A stretch of DNA of 64,000 bases from Nymphaea colorata (Eukaryota; Streptophyta; Magnoliopsida; Nymphaeales; Nymphaeaceae). Position 1 is the first letter of the stretch; every line of letters starts with the position of its first letter. The notes under the pieces were generated by a model. That model did not search any database. It worked only from the letters and a program-made list of their open reading frames with translations, and was not told where the DNA came from. Where the stretch lies: assembly GCF_008831285.2 (NCBI RefSeq), contig NC_045138.2, forward strand, positions 36,695,115 to 36,759,114. The letters are read 5' to 3'. Position numbers and translations under genes: made by a program. Positions 1 to 13,261 of the stretch are shown here, piece after piece.

Positions 1-1370
1 TCTAGGATGACAGGAACGGTCTTTGAGATGAGGTCCATGTCATACAAAGAGTCCATTGCACAGGAATTCTCTGTCCATCTATATTAAGATCAGTAATTTG
101 AAGCCACATTCGAACATGAACAAGATAACTATTAAAAGTAGCACCAGTCAGGAAACCACTTGGTGGACAAGAGACAATGTCAAGCCAAACGCAGAGAAGA
201 AAAAATGTCAATCTTTTCATTTTGTAACTAAGAGGAATTATTGAAAGAAATCTTCAGTATGGTGATATCATGCTGCATCATGCTAGAGAAGAAACAACAA
301 GAACAAATAAGTCGACCCTTATGGATACTGCTCGTCACAAACCATGAAACGAACCATCATTTTGCTTCTACTAATAAAAATGACCACTAGAAACTGCTCC
401 CTTTGCGCGAATAAACCACAAATGGGAGTGAGCGAGAGACGGGGAAAGAAGAATAAAGGAAGACGAAAAGAATAAGAAAACATAGATTGAAATGGAAAGT
501 TGGGGCCTTCGTTACCTGTCTTCCAGGCTTGCGTTAGTGGATTGGTGAAGAATTCCTTTCTTATTGTGTATTGCACTAATGCACATTCTAGAGGGCATGA
601 TGAAGACTCTGAATCACAACAAGCAAAATTTACAAGTCAGAAAGTTGCCATGACATTTTTCAACCATGCATACGCCAAATAGGAATGGATAATAATGTAT
701 TCAGATAGGTATTTCAGTCTTGTTTATCTACAAAATTAAACAGAAAAAACTCTACTCTAAGAAAAAGGGAAATGAAATAAGTAACCATGAACCAAGGACA
801 TACGAGTGGCAACTGAGATCTGTAAGTTACTGGAATACAAAATTCGGTCAATAATTACACAAATAGGAGAAACTAGTACGGTACCCACAATCGAAATCGA
901 ACTCCCCAGAGAAGGAATAAATCCCCACAGAAAAAGAAATCCAGGCAAATCGACAGATATCAGAAAATTAACTCCTAAAACATAAAAAATATGAACCATC
1001 GGTCCATTCACTGATATGCATTAGAGAAGTCAAAGAAAGAAGAGCAAAAGGAAGCAGGGAAACCAACAAAACAACACCTTCGAAGAACCATTGCTTCCTC
1101 GAGAGCGCATCTAAGACTCGATTCCTGGTGCCCTAATCCCTCACAAGAGTCACAATGCTTCCCGGGACAATCTATCCTATCTCCCCAATAGAGATAACCC
1201 TTCCATTCCCTTGCATCCTCCGTAGGCCGAATCGTCTTGACATACGATCTAGAAGCCGAATTCGAGCTCGGGAACGAGAAAAGCACAATGAGAATGGTGG
1301 CAGAGAATAAGACGATAAAAAGAAGGGAGGTGGGTCTCGGTTTGTTCCTCGAGATTCTTTGAATCGCCAT
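1..1370 (-). CDS. Type II membrane protein of unknown function (O-fucosyltransferase-like family), first three exons, 3' truncated by window
   Basis: Three exons read on the minus strand: 1370-1078, 608-516 and 78-1, continuing off the left edge. The codons split by both introns rejoin to Arg, and both introns are GT-AG. The protein begins MAIQRISRNK, followed by one hydrophobic signal-anchor helix (about residues 16-33) and then a lumenal Cys-rich segment containing YWGDRIDCPGKHCDSCEGLG, LRCALEEAMVLRR, FIMPSRMC and AMDSLYDMDLISKTVPVIL. I recognise this order of segments from a conserved plant family of single-pass, probably Golgi proteins (the Arabidopsis AT2G04280/AT4G12700 type) that is sometimes compared with O-fucosyltransferases. 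No catalytic function is established to my knowledge. An in-frame ATG at 1393 would add eight residues; 1370 is preferred because homologues start at MAIQR. A CT-rich leader lies just upstream (about 1390-1460). The catalytic half, if any, lies outside the window. Confidence 0.8.
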
Positions 1371-4300
1371 TGCAGTGGCAGAGAAGAAACGCATACACAC
1401 ACACACTGTCGTCCCTCTGTCTTTCTCTCTCGCCCACCCGCTCTCTCTCACACAAGTGCGGAGATCTCACACAAGTGCGGGGAAATGATGCATCGAAAAC
1501 ATCATTTTAAAAAAATATATTAGCCGTACATTTTGACGTTGGATGCCAACCATCGTGAAGTTTTTTGTATACATCTAAAAGCTTTCTTATTTTCTTCAAA
1601 GCAATTCAGCAGACTGAGGCCCTAATCTCCAAATAGAAAAAATAGGAAAGATATAGAAAAGTTAGAAAGATTTTTTTTTCTCTCATTATCTTCGCTATAA
1701 GAATATAACATTTAACGAAATAGGTGATTTTTGAAAATGGGCATTTGTTGATCCTTATATAGCTTTCAAAATAAATAAATAAAAAATCTTATGGTGAAAT
1801 AGTCACATTATAATACGAAGCTTTGAAAGCACGAATCCATAACTTGGGTTCGAGACTGAATTTTTCAGTTGATTATTGAAAAAGAAAAAAAATGCATTCA
1901 AGGCACACGCCGATCAAAAATCTAGTACATCACTCAGATCCACAATAGATTTAAGTCTAAGACTAGAGTTGATAAATGTCGGATTTGGTATTCAATCCAG
2001 AGCTTTCTGGTCCAAATTGATGACTGGCTAGGATGTATTTTATCCAGAAATTGCTCATGAATCCGAATCTGACCTGATTCTAATTTATTTTACAGGAAAT
2101 TTTTTCTTGATAAGATCTGGACCGGGCACTGATAGCATAACCAATCAATTGAATCTCCAACCTGCATAATTCCATTTTACTGATAGTCCAACCCGTTGAT
2201 ACAATTAGTCTTGACCATATTTCCGGATCTCAAGCTGTTGGGCAGCGAAGATCTCTGCTGCAGATTGAAGACTTGTATTATTTTATTTTGTCTATCTTTT
2301 TTGGTTTAAGAGCAATATAAGTGGCATCCAGGAAAGAGACAAAATAATAAAGAAGTGGAGTAATAAAGAAATGATTGTTGAAAAATAATAAAGAAATGGA
2401 GTTCCTTCCGAACTTGTGGAAGTTGCTCCCCCCATTCAAATGCATTATTTATAGATGAAAAGCGCATAGAGATGCTGAATCTTCCCCCTACTAAAATGTT
2501 CGTTCCTTTTCTTGTTTATCTTTCACATATTTCTTACCTTCTGATTTTATGTATGAGGTGGATCATGTATGGATATTGTCGTTCATATTTTTTACAAAAT
2601 TCAAGTTAAGTCTGTTCATATTTCTACAGTTACGAGGTCTGACCTTTGCCATATTTAAGTTGCAAACTTTATTAAAAGTCAAAGGAGGAAACCTAGTCTT
2701 TGGCCCCAAACTGTGGGTGCTTTTGAACTTGACAGTAAGGATCTCAGATTCATGTGTCACACGGGTTTTATTATTGTTTTTGTATTTGTTTATGGGACAA
2801 GAAATCCCTAGCAAATACTACGAGAACGTTTGTTTCGTGTTCTTTATGTAGTAGAGAATGCTACCAAGGCATTCTTCAATGGTGGAAGACGTGAACTAGA
2901 ACACGACGCGGTATTGATTATGTTCCCGCAATCGAATGTCCTCTGAGATTTATTCACTTGATATTCAAAGTCTACTGTTTTATGCTACTAAAAGATCTGG
3001 TTTAATATCGAGAGAAAATGTGGTCTTGAATCCATGGAATTTAAATTCTGCGGACCTAATCAAATCAGAGGAAAGCAATGTTAGCCGTCACATGACCCTC
3101 ACAGTTGAGGAGGAGAACAGGAAAATAAAGAGACAAATACACAAGAACACAGTAATATACATAGTTCAGACTTCGGTGAGACAAAATCGCATGAATTAAG
3201 CGTAGTATGACCAAGGGCGGAGGGAGGGTGAAAAAAAAAGTGTAAAAATTGACTCTTTTTTTTTTTTTTGCTTTTATGTATTTTTTTTAGTATTTTTTTT
3301 AGTGTGAGTTAAGTTTGACCCTAACTAAATCCAACCTACAAAACCCAGCTCCCATTTAACCCACCCCTGAAGAAAATCCTGACTGCCCTTAAAGAAAATC
3401 CTAACTTCGCCCCTAAGTTGTATTACCAAGCTCATGATCTCCAAAGGACTTCTTGGTTTCGAACGCAATGGAGACCCAGAATTTTGATCAAGCCACGGTG
3501 ACAGGGTGACCTATCGTAAGTGCCAAAATGCAGGGCGAACCACGACATCCTCATGATCATCATCTTAGCGGTCCGTCCTTAACCAACCAAAAGATCCTTG
3601 CTTGTAAGAGACGATAGCGATCTTCTTACTGTCAGCACCACCTCCGTGATATAATGATCTCCCACTCTTGGACTTGAAACTTACCACCGTTGGTGAAGAG
3701 AGAGCAGATCGTGTTATCTGTAGTGGTCGGTGACCTAGATCAAACCGCAACCCGACCAGTATTCTGAGTCTGCCAAGACGGATGTGATCATGTGAGTATT
3801 CAGGTGGTGTTTCATGCTCAAATGGTAACCCACCCAGCGATCTGAACCGTCCGCCTAGACTGGCTAGAGTTTTTCATGGATCGAAGTTTTCTGAAGATCA
3901 ACAAAAATATTGAAGTACATTTGAAATTTCCAGCATCAAGAATTTGAATAGGTTGTCGCCATGGTTTGTACATTTACTGTCATGAGCAAGCTCCGGATAG
4001 TGCAAACATAAAGGTAGAAATACCTCTGTACATTATGCATCTAAAGCACATAAAAAAAAAAAAAAAGACAGGGTGCAGAAGGCAGGTTCTGAGCTATTGT
4101 ACAACGACCCAGTGGAAGGTTTCATCCCATGCTCACCAACTACAGATCACAGAATCCAAGTTACAGATAGAGAAGAATATTAAGGATTAACAATATAATT
4201 TTGCCAACAACGAGCATAGGGTATAAAGGAAATACCCAAACACTTCTTGTTCACTGCTTTTAGTGATTGTTAGTACATCTGTACATCATCATCTCAATCT

Positions 4301-4482
4301 CCATCACAGGCAGTGTCAAAAAGTGCACACAACAAGTGGAAACAAGTTAAAGCCCTTATTCCTGGCTTGGGAGTGCAGTAACTGACTTCTTGTCCACTTG
4401 TGTCACGGTAAACAGGCATGTTGGCTCCACTTAGGTCACCAAACGGAGGTTTGAATAGAAAAAATGAGTATCCAAAAATTCT
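1371..4482. other. Intergenic between divergent 5' end of the membrane-protein gene and 3' end of the CRK gene
   Basis: I see no supportable gene here. The first 90 bases are the CT-rich leader of the upstream minus-strand gene. The rest is AT-rich, with short chance ORFs and one dispersed-repeat remnant (3205-3420). The stretch 3420-3880 is less AT-rich but shows no protein similarity that I recognise. The 3' UTR of the kinase gene should occupy roughly the last 250 bases. Confidence 0.6.
3205..3420. repeat. Dispersed repeat remnant with GGGCGGA / TCGCCC ends
   Basis: The segment opens with AGGGCGGAGGGAGG and closes with the near-complement CTTCGCCCCTAAG. Between these are poly-A/T tracts and short repeated phrases such as AAAGAAAATCCT. 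Similar openings occur at 17721 and 21663. Such 'ggcggagcc' ends are common in degraded plant transposons. The family is not determined. Confidence 0.4.
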
Positions 4483-7400
4483 TCAAGCTGTTTGCACCTT
4501 TGATACCAAACGCGAAGATACACCATGGAGAAGCCGGACAAATCCCATGAAACTGAGTTTTCCATCGGAGTGCCTGATCCAGTCATGAAGAACGGCATGC
4601 ACTGGAACTGATGGTCCAAGCCCAAGTTCCTGATATCAAAATTTTAAGAAACAGAATGAGCATGAAGTTTCCCAACCTGCTATACAGTATTCATGATGAT
4701 GCTATTTGCTACGAGAGAGAAGAATAGGACAATATAATGTTGAGTTCCTAGACAGGTTATAGAATAGGACAATTAATGTTTTCGGTTGCATATGGCTTCT
4801 GAGATGATTATATAAAAACCTGATGCTTTAATCTAGATCTACCTTTGGACAAAACCGGAACCTGCAATAGGCAAATGATCCCCATGCTTGATCTAGCAGA
4901 ATAAAATACGTTATGTCATTCAATTTCTAAGATCCTTTCTACTTTAGTTAGTAGAATGAATGCAACCAACTGACCAAGTACTACATGCTTACTGTCCTTG
5001 ATCCCATACAAGTGGGATCTACATGCTGCATAGCTGGTTCACCGCATGCGTGTTTTACAACAGAAAACTAATAACAGGCTCCCATAGTATATGATTCACC
5101 ATGAAAATATTATCCACATCTCTATGTTATTACTAAATCCCTTCTTTGTCACAAAAGTTAAAAGAATTAGATTATGTAAGAGAAACTTACTGATGCAAGC
5201 TCCTCGATAACAATTGCTCTATTTCCATCCTTCTCAAATAATTCATATGCTTGAAACGCATGCTGCTCCCAACTATCCAAAGCTTCCATCTGATGCACAC
5301 TAATGGCAGCGGCACAAAATTCCTCAAAATCCATTTTTCTGTATTGTAGAGAACTCACCTACATAAGAATAAATTGGATAATTAAATAATGGAAGAAGTT
5401 TGAGAAGCAACAATTAGTGAAACCCTAAATTATTGGGTTGACGATTCCCAATGAGCTACTTTACTATGGCTAGAAAACGGATTACAGAAGCTCAACAAAG
5501 GCCCATTCTCTTGGATTGAATCGTATATTAAAACTCCTAATTCACCAGTGAACCAACTTGCCTAAGCCATGACGTCATTAAACCAAAATCACAATATTCA
5601 AACACAGATGTGGTCAATACCATATTGACAAAATCATGAACTCGAGAGTCCTTCATTGCGCTAGTAGAGTACTTCATCAAGGCCTGGTCAAATGAAATTT
5701 TGCTTGAATCAGTAAAAGACCTTTAAAGGAGCCAAACAAGGAAATATGTAAAAGGATAAAAAACTAACCGTCCTGAAGTTCTGCAGACAAATGAAATCAC
5801 TCTTGTTTGGACCTAATAAATTAAATTGTTCCCTTAAATACATAAGCTGATCTTCTGACAACGTCTTTGCAAGGGCCTGTCAGCAAGTGAACGTAAGCAA
5901 GCCATGCAAAACAAAAAAAAATAGATACATGCTAGAATAAGAAAAGCACAACAAGGTTGTCAATCCATGATCTGATGCTCGTGACCACAAATAAACAGAC
6001 ATATGGAACGGTTCTAGTTCAGATGGCCACAGTTTCAGGCACTGCCCAAAGCCGTTCATCATTTTCAACAAAATATAGTTCATGGAATAATCTGAACAAA
6101 AAGAGAAATAGCGACAGAAAATGAAAGCAACAACATAATCCATATGATAGCTACAACAAATATTTGGAGTACCTTTAAAGCAGCCTTTCTTAGAGATGAT
6201 GAACACAAATATGATTTCACAAGTCTGATCACTAGGATGTCAAGTGGGATCTTACTGTCCTGGCAGCTCCTTATCCAGGGATGACCTGAACATGGAAGCC
6301 CAAACATGTTATCAGCATTTTTCTCACATACAAACACCAAAGAAGGATTTCAACAATGGCCAGCCCAGATAAAAAGAAATGCACTCAACAAAGGATCTGA
6401 ATAGGAAAAATGAGAATTTCAACTATAAACTCGGACAACTCAAGGCAAGATGACATCTTTTTGTTGCCCAAGTTCATCACTTTGAGCCTTGAAACAGACT
6501 ATCACATCCCTGAATATTAAGATTAATGTGCTTACATAACGCCTGAGCAGCAGTCATTCTTTTACGTGCATCTTTATTCAGAAGTCTCTTGACAAAATCC
6601 TTTGCCTCAGGAGAAAGAGAAGGCCAAGGTGCTTCATCAAAACTTGGGTCCGCCTTCAGCACGGCTCGAAAGATACCGGATTCAGTTCGTGCCCAAAAAG
6701 GGCGGCTGCCACACAGAAGAATGTAGGCAATAACACCAATACTCCACATATCGGCCTCCGTGCCATAGGATCTATGCAGAACCTCAGGAGCAACATAATA
6801 TGCACTTCCCACGATATCATTGAGTCGCTCATCTGTAATTTTTTTTTCACATATTAAAAGTAAATCTCATAACAGTCCTTAGGATAGAAAAAGGAAATAT
6901 AGTTAAGTGTGGATAAGGTAAACGATTCAGTTGCAGAGATGAATGTCTAGTGTGTACAGAAAAATAAATACCTGGTTTGACAAAATCAGACAAGCCAAAA
7001 TCTATGGCCTTCAGTTGTGAATTCTCATCCTTCAAAGTGAAGAGGAAATTCTGATGCAGCAATACAACTTGTTTAGGTACTAGATCAACAAGAAATCCCC
7101 AATCCAGTTATGAAGCAACTAAAATACAACGGATCTATATATACACAAACATTCTGTAAGCAAAATTTCCAGGATTTTTTTTTTTCTTTTTACTTCTTGA
7201 CTCCATCTAAAACTCATGAGAAATATTTGTAGACAAATACAAGAAACAGTTTTTAATGTAAAGACATCAATATAGTGATACTTCTGACAAATATTATTTA
7301 CTAAATCTTAAACCAGTCTTCCACGGTAATTGATGTGCTTCCATCAATTTTTTTATTAGGCTCACCTCTGGCTTAAGATCCCGATGAACTACACCTTGGA

Positions 7401-9939
7401 GATGACAAAAGGATGCAACGCTCAGAATCTGGACCATCACAGCCTTAGCATCATCTTCAGAGTATTTTCCTCCCCTAGTATCATGAACATGAAATCACTT
7501 ATAGAAAACAGTGAAGAATGGAAGAGAAAAAATAGCAATAAAAAGACCAGCAAGACTGAATATACCTGGACAATATCCTATCTAGAAGCTCACCTCCTTT
7601 GCATAGCCTGCAGAGATAGCAATTACACCATCATTTTCCATATATCTGAGCAAAGACTTTATATGGTAAGTACTTGCTAGTTGCTATTCCAGGCTAAACA
7701 ACAGATATCAGCAGGTATATTTTCATCATAATGTATATGCAATCTGACCCTAGTTGGAATTAGAGTAACATGTGAGACACAAAATATTAGAAATTGCACT
7801 TGAAAAGAATTTCCAATTTCCAATGAAGACTCACTCCATCACTATGTATACATTTTCCTGGTCTTCAAAGGCCTCATAAAATTGCACCAGATTCTTGTGT
7901 CCTGTTAAAGCACTAAGAATTTTCACCTCCCTTCGGACATCCTCTATGGCAATCGCTGTGGTCATCTGCAAGGCAAGCACATTGCTTTAGACAAAACAAA
8001 ACATGGAAGGCCTCTACTGACAACCACCCACTGCTACATAAATAGCCAACAATTACAAGCCTGGAAATTAGCACTTTGAATATGTGTTCCTTAACTCCAA
8101 CAGAACTTTTTTTTTTCATATGTACAATCAACAATGGCTGATGTAACCAGCAGGCTTTCATGAAAATAATAATAATATTCATGGAAGCACAATATTTTTA
8201 CTAGACAAGACTGTTTTTCATATGTATAACAGAAGGCTTTCATGAAAATTGCATGGGATTCCACCGGGGCCCAGAACTATGCTGTGAAAGTCATGCCTGG
8301 ACATACCATGCACACCTGATTGCTAGGTCCAAGGAGTCTAGGCGTCCAGGTGCTTTACAATGCATAAAATCTCACCCAGGTGCGCCCAAGCAACCCACAA
8401 CCTGGGCATTTTTTGCTTTTTGTCTTTTAACTTGTTTTAAGCTTCTTTTTTTATGTGTGTGCGCGTGTTAGAGCCACCCACTTCGTGCCTAGCGCTTTTA
8501 GGCCCAAAATCAGCATCCCCGCTCTCAATTCTCCTTTCTCCTAACAGTAAACTATTTTCTGCAGCCAAACACCATTTACGGTAGGAAGGCATCAAATCTC
8601 GTTCAGAAATGGTAAGATGCTTGGTGCAATAGATGCAAGCCAAGTCTATCCAAGTGAAAGGCAACTCCTGTTCGAGTGACGGGCTTCCATACCGACCATA
8701 AGACCTCCTCAAACTTGACATTTTAGCTTGAATGTGAAGAACCGACCACAAGGTGGGATGCTTCTGCAGAACAGATCCAACCAAATTTCCAATTGCCGAG
8801 GTCAAATCCCAAATCCATATTTTATTAGTGGAACTGATTAACCAAAACCAAAGGCCCAAAGCTAGGTGTTCCACAAGTCTCAAGATATGCCTCAGTTTGA
8901 TGTTTCTTGAACTATCGTAGTAAAACAACCAAGAAAACTCAAAAACTCTTGAGGCTTGCATACAGCGGTCAACAAGAAGAGTGCAGGTAAGTCCTAGCCT
9001 TCTCCCGTAAACTCATAAAGTAACTCAACCTAACGAAAACATTTTAGAACCCGGAAGAACAGATCCTCGCTGCCCAAGCGAAGAGAATTCCACATTTCAC
9101 CCATGAAATCTTTGCTTCTCCCATGCAGTCGCCTAGACAACGTGCCATGAAAGAGGGTACTAAAACGAAAATACCTTTCTGCTTGTACAATGACGCTGAA
9201 AAGTTCACACTTCAAAGAATGAAAATCGCAAAACTAAAGTCTAAACAAATCGACACTAGATAATACTCCAGAACTACAAAATCAAATCTGAAACAAACTC
9301 AACTACCGACCAGGTAACTGTCTACGCTCGTGTCCTTGGCCGAAAACCTTCCAGAAACAGAACCGGAAAAAGGGAAAAAAGAACGCTATGAAACTGACAA
9401 TAAGACAGTTGATTAGAAATCCCAACCTTTGCTTTAGGAATGACTTTAACAGCAACCTCCTGCCCCTTCAACTCACCCTTTTTGACCTTAGCAGTGCAAG
9501 TGAAGCCAAAATGACCGCGACCCACTTCTTCCCCGAGTTCATACTTCGAATCAAACTGCTTTGAGAACCCAAAACTCTTGTCCAAACCCAACTCGCATTC
9601 ACTTCCCTCCGGGATTGATGGTGCGTTGGGCTTTACAGATCCATGCCTACGAGCGAGCAACGCCTTGATATGCTTCGCCGGAGACGGTGGCGGGAAAGGC
9701 CGCTTGAAGAACCGGCTGGGCGTCGAATTGGCGGTTGAAGTCGGGGTCGAATACGGCGGCGAATTCTTGAAGAAGCTGTACAAAGGGCTTGGGCTATAGA
9801 GTGGGATCTTTGCAGGTTTGCCTGCTTGACTATCCAACTTCGTTCCCACCTCCAATTTGGGCACATTGCTCTCCGAATTCTCAACATTTTCAGTGTGATT
9901 TGGTGGGTCTGTAATGGGTTTTCCATGACACAGACCCAT
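4483..9939 (-). CDS. CDPK-related serine/threonine protein kinase (CRK), 589 aa, 11 exons
   Basis: Exons on the minus strand: 9939-9427, 7965-7835, 7607-7566, 7474-7366, 7050-6972, 6832-6536, 6285-6173, 5876-5769, 5683-5621, 5358-5191 and 4629-4483. They sum to 590 codons including TGA, which is normal for CRKs. The N-terminus MGLCHGK has Gly2 and Cys4, the usual N-myristoylation and palmitoylation signal for plasma-membrane attachment, followed by a Pro/Ser-rich variable region to about residue 130. The kinase domain shows the glycine loop GRGHFG (about 140-145), the ATP lysine in VAVKV (K165), catalytic HRDLKPE (D261), DFG (D282) and the activation-segment motif GSAYYVAPE. The C-terminal third matches the CRK regulatory domain. 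Its EF-hand relics (for example [12 protein letters not shown], about 527-538) lack the full set of Ca-binding acids, as is typical of CRKs, so direct calcium control is doubtful. Intron 1 (7966-9426) is the longest and carries unexplained sequence. Confidence 0.96.
8110..8970. other. Unexplained segment inside CRK intron 1
   Basis: Two short phrases are repeated about 80-100 bases apart: a poly-T followed by CATATGTA (8112 and 8213), and GGCTTTCATGAAAAT (8153 and 8235). They are followed by text resembling a degraded transposon, with phrases such as CCAGGTGCGCCCAAG and GCCTAGCGCTTTTAGG. A 174-codon minus-strand ORF (8961-8437) crosses it, but I recognise no family and it probably reflects chance. 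The likely explanation is an old insertion in the intron. Confidence 0.35.
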
Positions 9940-10500
9940 GGCAAGAACTGACCCTCAGAAAATGGAAAACTCAAGAAACTCTTTCACAACAAGAACCAAC
10001 AACGGAAAAAATGCAGCAGAAAGAAGCAAATACAACGATACCAGGAAGAAGGAACCACCAAAAGCATCAAAAACACAGAAGAGTAACCCAGGAAAAGACA
10101 GCAAAAGGGCCCAGAAAACTGGCAAAAGAGAGAAGAGCCAAACTAAACAACACCCAAAGTAAACCAAATGAGAATTAAGAAGGGAAAAAGAAGCAAAGAC
10201 AAAAAGAGATTACAAAAGAGGGGCAACACACAAGCCCAATAAGGCTACGCTACGACGGTAAGCCTTCTTTGCAAAGACAATACAGAAAAAAAAAAAACTG
10301 TCTGAAATCAATAGCTGAAGCAATCAAGGTGGCTAAAGAGCAGAAACCCACAAGCAGACCTACGAGTAACACTCCCAGTGGAAGAGAAGGTGGGAATGTT
10401 GAGAGGTGACGAGAAATGAAAGAAAAGAGAAAAAAAGAAGAAAGGAAAGAAAGATCTCTGCACCAGAGGTGGGTTTTCAAGAAATCCCCTTTTCACCTTT
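9940..10500 (-). promoter_or_regulatory. Leader and proximal promoter of the CRK gene (approximate)
   Basis: Upstream of the kinase ATG the plus strand is strongly purine-rich (about 9950-10220 and 10385-10460), so the transcribed strand is a CT-rich leader, a common plant 5' UTR composition. A chance 74-codon Lys-rich ORF on the opposite strand is a by-product of this composition. No TATA box or transcription start can be fixed by eye. Confidence 0.3.
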
Positions 10501-12854
10501 TGCTTTTCAGTCCTCTTTTTTAGCTAAGTTGGAGAGTGGAATTAAATTATTTGGGGGTGGTGGATCCAAGCACAGAGTAGACATCATCACATATAAGAGC
10601 GCAAGCAATGCGTTCAAAGGGCATCCAGGCTGTCCACAATTTCATCTAGAAAGTAGAAACTTATTTGTAACATCCGTTGTAACTTTTCCTTGGTCCCTCA
10701 CTTTTCTTATAAATTTGTATTATGCCTTGTCACTTTCTTCACTCCCCTCAGTTTGAACAGGAGGGACGGTTTCGAATACTTTTTAAACATTGCCAAATCT
10801 GACTTTGTTGAGGGCGATATAATTGTTTATTAGTTTATTATGTAAGCTCTCATTGTCGATGGCATCACTCCAGGACTCGATAAAATAGGAGGGTAATCTT
10901 CTAGATTGTGGTGATGAAATTTAATTCTTGTTCTTATTTAACATGATGATGGCATGATGCCACCATGTGGCATTATCAAGTGAGTCCACCATCGATTTCG
11001 GCTCACCAAGGTGTAAAAACTTGGCCAGGTGAGTTAAGGGACGCGTTCCAAGTATTGAATCTTCACCTCATCAACTTGAATATCTTCAAGTCTTAACCCT
11101 CCACCAGATCTGAGAGAAGGCTCCTCTTTCTTCAAAACCCCATGGAAACATAATAATCTAATTGCTTTAAGGCCGAAGCCACATACTCAAAAGGGCTTCA
11201 ACAGCTTCGAGGCAGATCACATGCTAGCAGGCGATTTCCGATTGTTTCACCATTTGGGTCAAAGGCATCGATCACGAACTAAAGCAACAGCGCAATGCGA
11301 GGGACTTTACATGGGCAGACGACAAGAAGAAGAACTATGATACAGATAAATTTCTTCGATTAGCAGGTTCTTCAGGTTCAAAAGAGTCGATAGTTTCTCT
11401 AATTATACAAGGAAAGCATCTAAGGCGCCAACATCTCTGCAATGCCAAAACCATGAATTTTGTCGCAAGAGGCAAAAACGGGTAAATTTTTAGTTCAAAG
11501 AGATCACTCAAAATTTGGTTGTGAAACCTTTACTTCTTCTTCTTCTTCCCTCCCACTCTTCTCAAGACATACCCATGTGAAGAAATTGAATGTAATCCCA
11601 GGAAATGAAGCCTGAGAAAATGGGCTGCTCACAACTCCATGGGCTCATGCTCTAGAGCAGACTTTCATTCATCTCCACAAAGGAACAGTTTTTTTTGTAA
11701 AGGTGAAGCAAATTCCATTTCAGCTGCCAAAAGGCAAAAATAATAACAATCAATTGGTTGAAGAGCAATCATACCGGGAGCAGAAGAAGATCAAAAAGTG
11801 GTCTCAGCTCAACGAGGATAGGCTGACTGTAAGATGCAATTTGCTGGTCAGATCTAGCCACTCTGCCCAACTTGCAAGAGAGCTTCTACAGGGTGGCACT
11901 AATTAATTTTTATTTAAGAAGGCCATCTTGTATGCCCTGATGAGCACCTTCTCGTGTCCTTTCTTCTTCTTCTTTTTTTTTTTTTTTTTTTGTTGATCTA
12001 GAATTGAAAAACAACTTAATTTTCAAAACCATGGATAGTTTCTCGGATGTCCTTGCTTGGTATTCGTCCCCAAAACTGAGGATCATGAAAGAAAAGGTAC
12101 AATTGTGAAATTAGGTATAAAAGATAGATCACCAAATGAAATTTTTCCTAAAAAATGCCTTTTCGAGGCCTGATCCATGCCTTTATTTCACTATTTACAA
12201 ATGGAGCAGTAGCATTAAAACCTGAATGAGACAAGCTTGTCAATCCAGTTGGAAAATGACTATATAAAGTATTAAAGATGCTTATATTGCAACTTTGACT
12301 ACTGTTTAAGCTGAACAATAAAATCACAATCGGTGACGTATGGCTAATTAATCTCATTTAATGAGAAGTTGAAAATTGAAGGTTCGAGACCATGAGTCAT
12401 ATGAACATCTAAGAAAGTTGAAAAAGAAAGATAAAAATATGAATTACTGATTCTCTCAAGATTGTGGTTCCTGCTTACCCATAACTTGGCATGATGCCTT
12501 GCAGGAGTTGCCCGAGGATATATGTTTCAAGAGCAAATGGACGTCTTAAAGACGTTGAGAAGAAAGAAAAAAGACTAAAGAACAAAAACAATGCAAACAT
12601 CACATCTCTTTCATGAGTAACAGAATTCCTTAAGGTGGTTGTATGTGAAGTAAGGAAATATATGTGTATGTGCAGGTGTGGAGGGGGGTGATGTTTGGAA
12701 AAAACAGAACATGTCTTCCTGGTCTTTGCTTAGCCCAACAGCCAAGGCTCTCAAACTCATGTGAATTGTTACTTATTCAACTGTCTCTCTCAAGATCTCT
12801 CTTGTTTATACAAAGAATTTCAGCAATTGTGATACTGAATCTAAAAGAAACCCA

Positions 12855-12856
<2 letters not shown>

Positions 12857-12890
<34 letters not shown>
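12857..12890. repeat. (CT)n microsatellite
   Basis: About 17 uninterrupted TC dinucleotides, a typical plant SSR. Confidence 0.95.
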
Positions 12891-12892
<2 letters not shown>

Positions 12893-13194
12893 GTGTTCTA
12901 AGTATGTTTCATGGTACTTGGACACTGAAAATGAAGACGCATCCTCAATAGTCAAGCCTATCGCATGAACTAGAAGTTTTTGGTAAGTGATTCAGAGACA
13001 CTGGATGCATCTAATTAACATAAAGGTAATCTTTTTGAAACATATTTGGAAGAAGTATAATAATTATTGAGAGATCGCCAATTCGTTCACGATTCGTGCA
13101 TTTTTGTGTTGAAAGACAGCAACAGCACATGGGCAGGCCAAGGATGCATTTTTTGCATTTTGGAGGTTTGAATACCTTGAAAGGTACATGGAAC

Positions 13195-13261
13195 ATTCAC
13201 TCGGATTCTTGTCTGCCACTATACATATCATAGACAGTGGTAGACAAGAACTCGAGTGATT
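13195..13261. repeat. Short inverted repeat / hairpin
   Basis: The left arm (13195-13220) and right arm (13236-13261) are complementary at 22 of 26 positions, separated by a 15-base loop. The core is GATTCTTGTCTGCCACT against AGTGGTAGACAAGAACTC. It lies in intergenic DNA, is not part of any gene model and is too short for a whole transposon. It could be a small foldback element or a hairpin RNA. Confidence 0.75.

Noticed and set aside
8437-8961. 174-codon minus-strand ORF in CRK intron 1 as a gene
   Set aside because: No recognisable domain, lies wholly within the intron of a same-strand gene, and sits in transposon-like sequence.
12361-12400. GGTTCGAGACC as a tRNA T-arm
   Set aside because: No matching acceptor, D-arm or anticodon stem around it.
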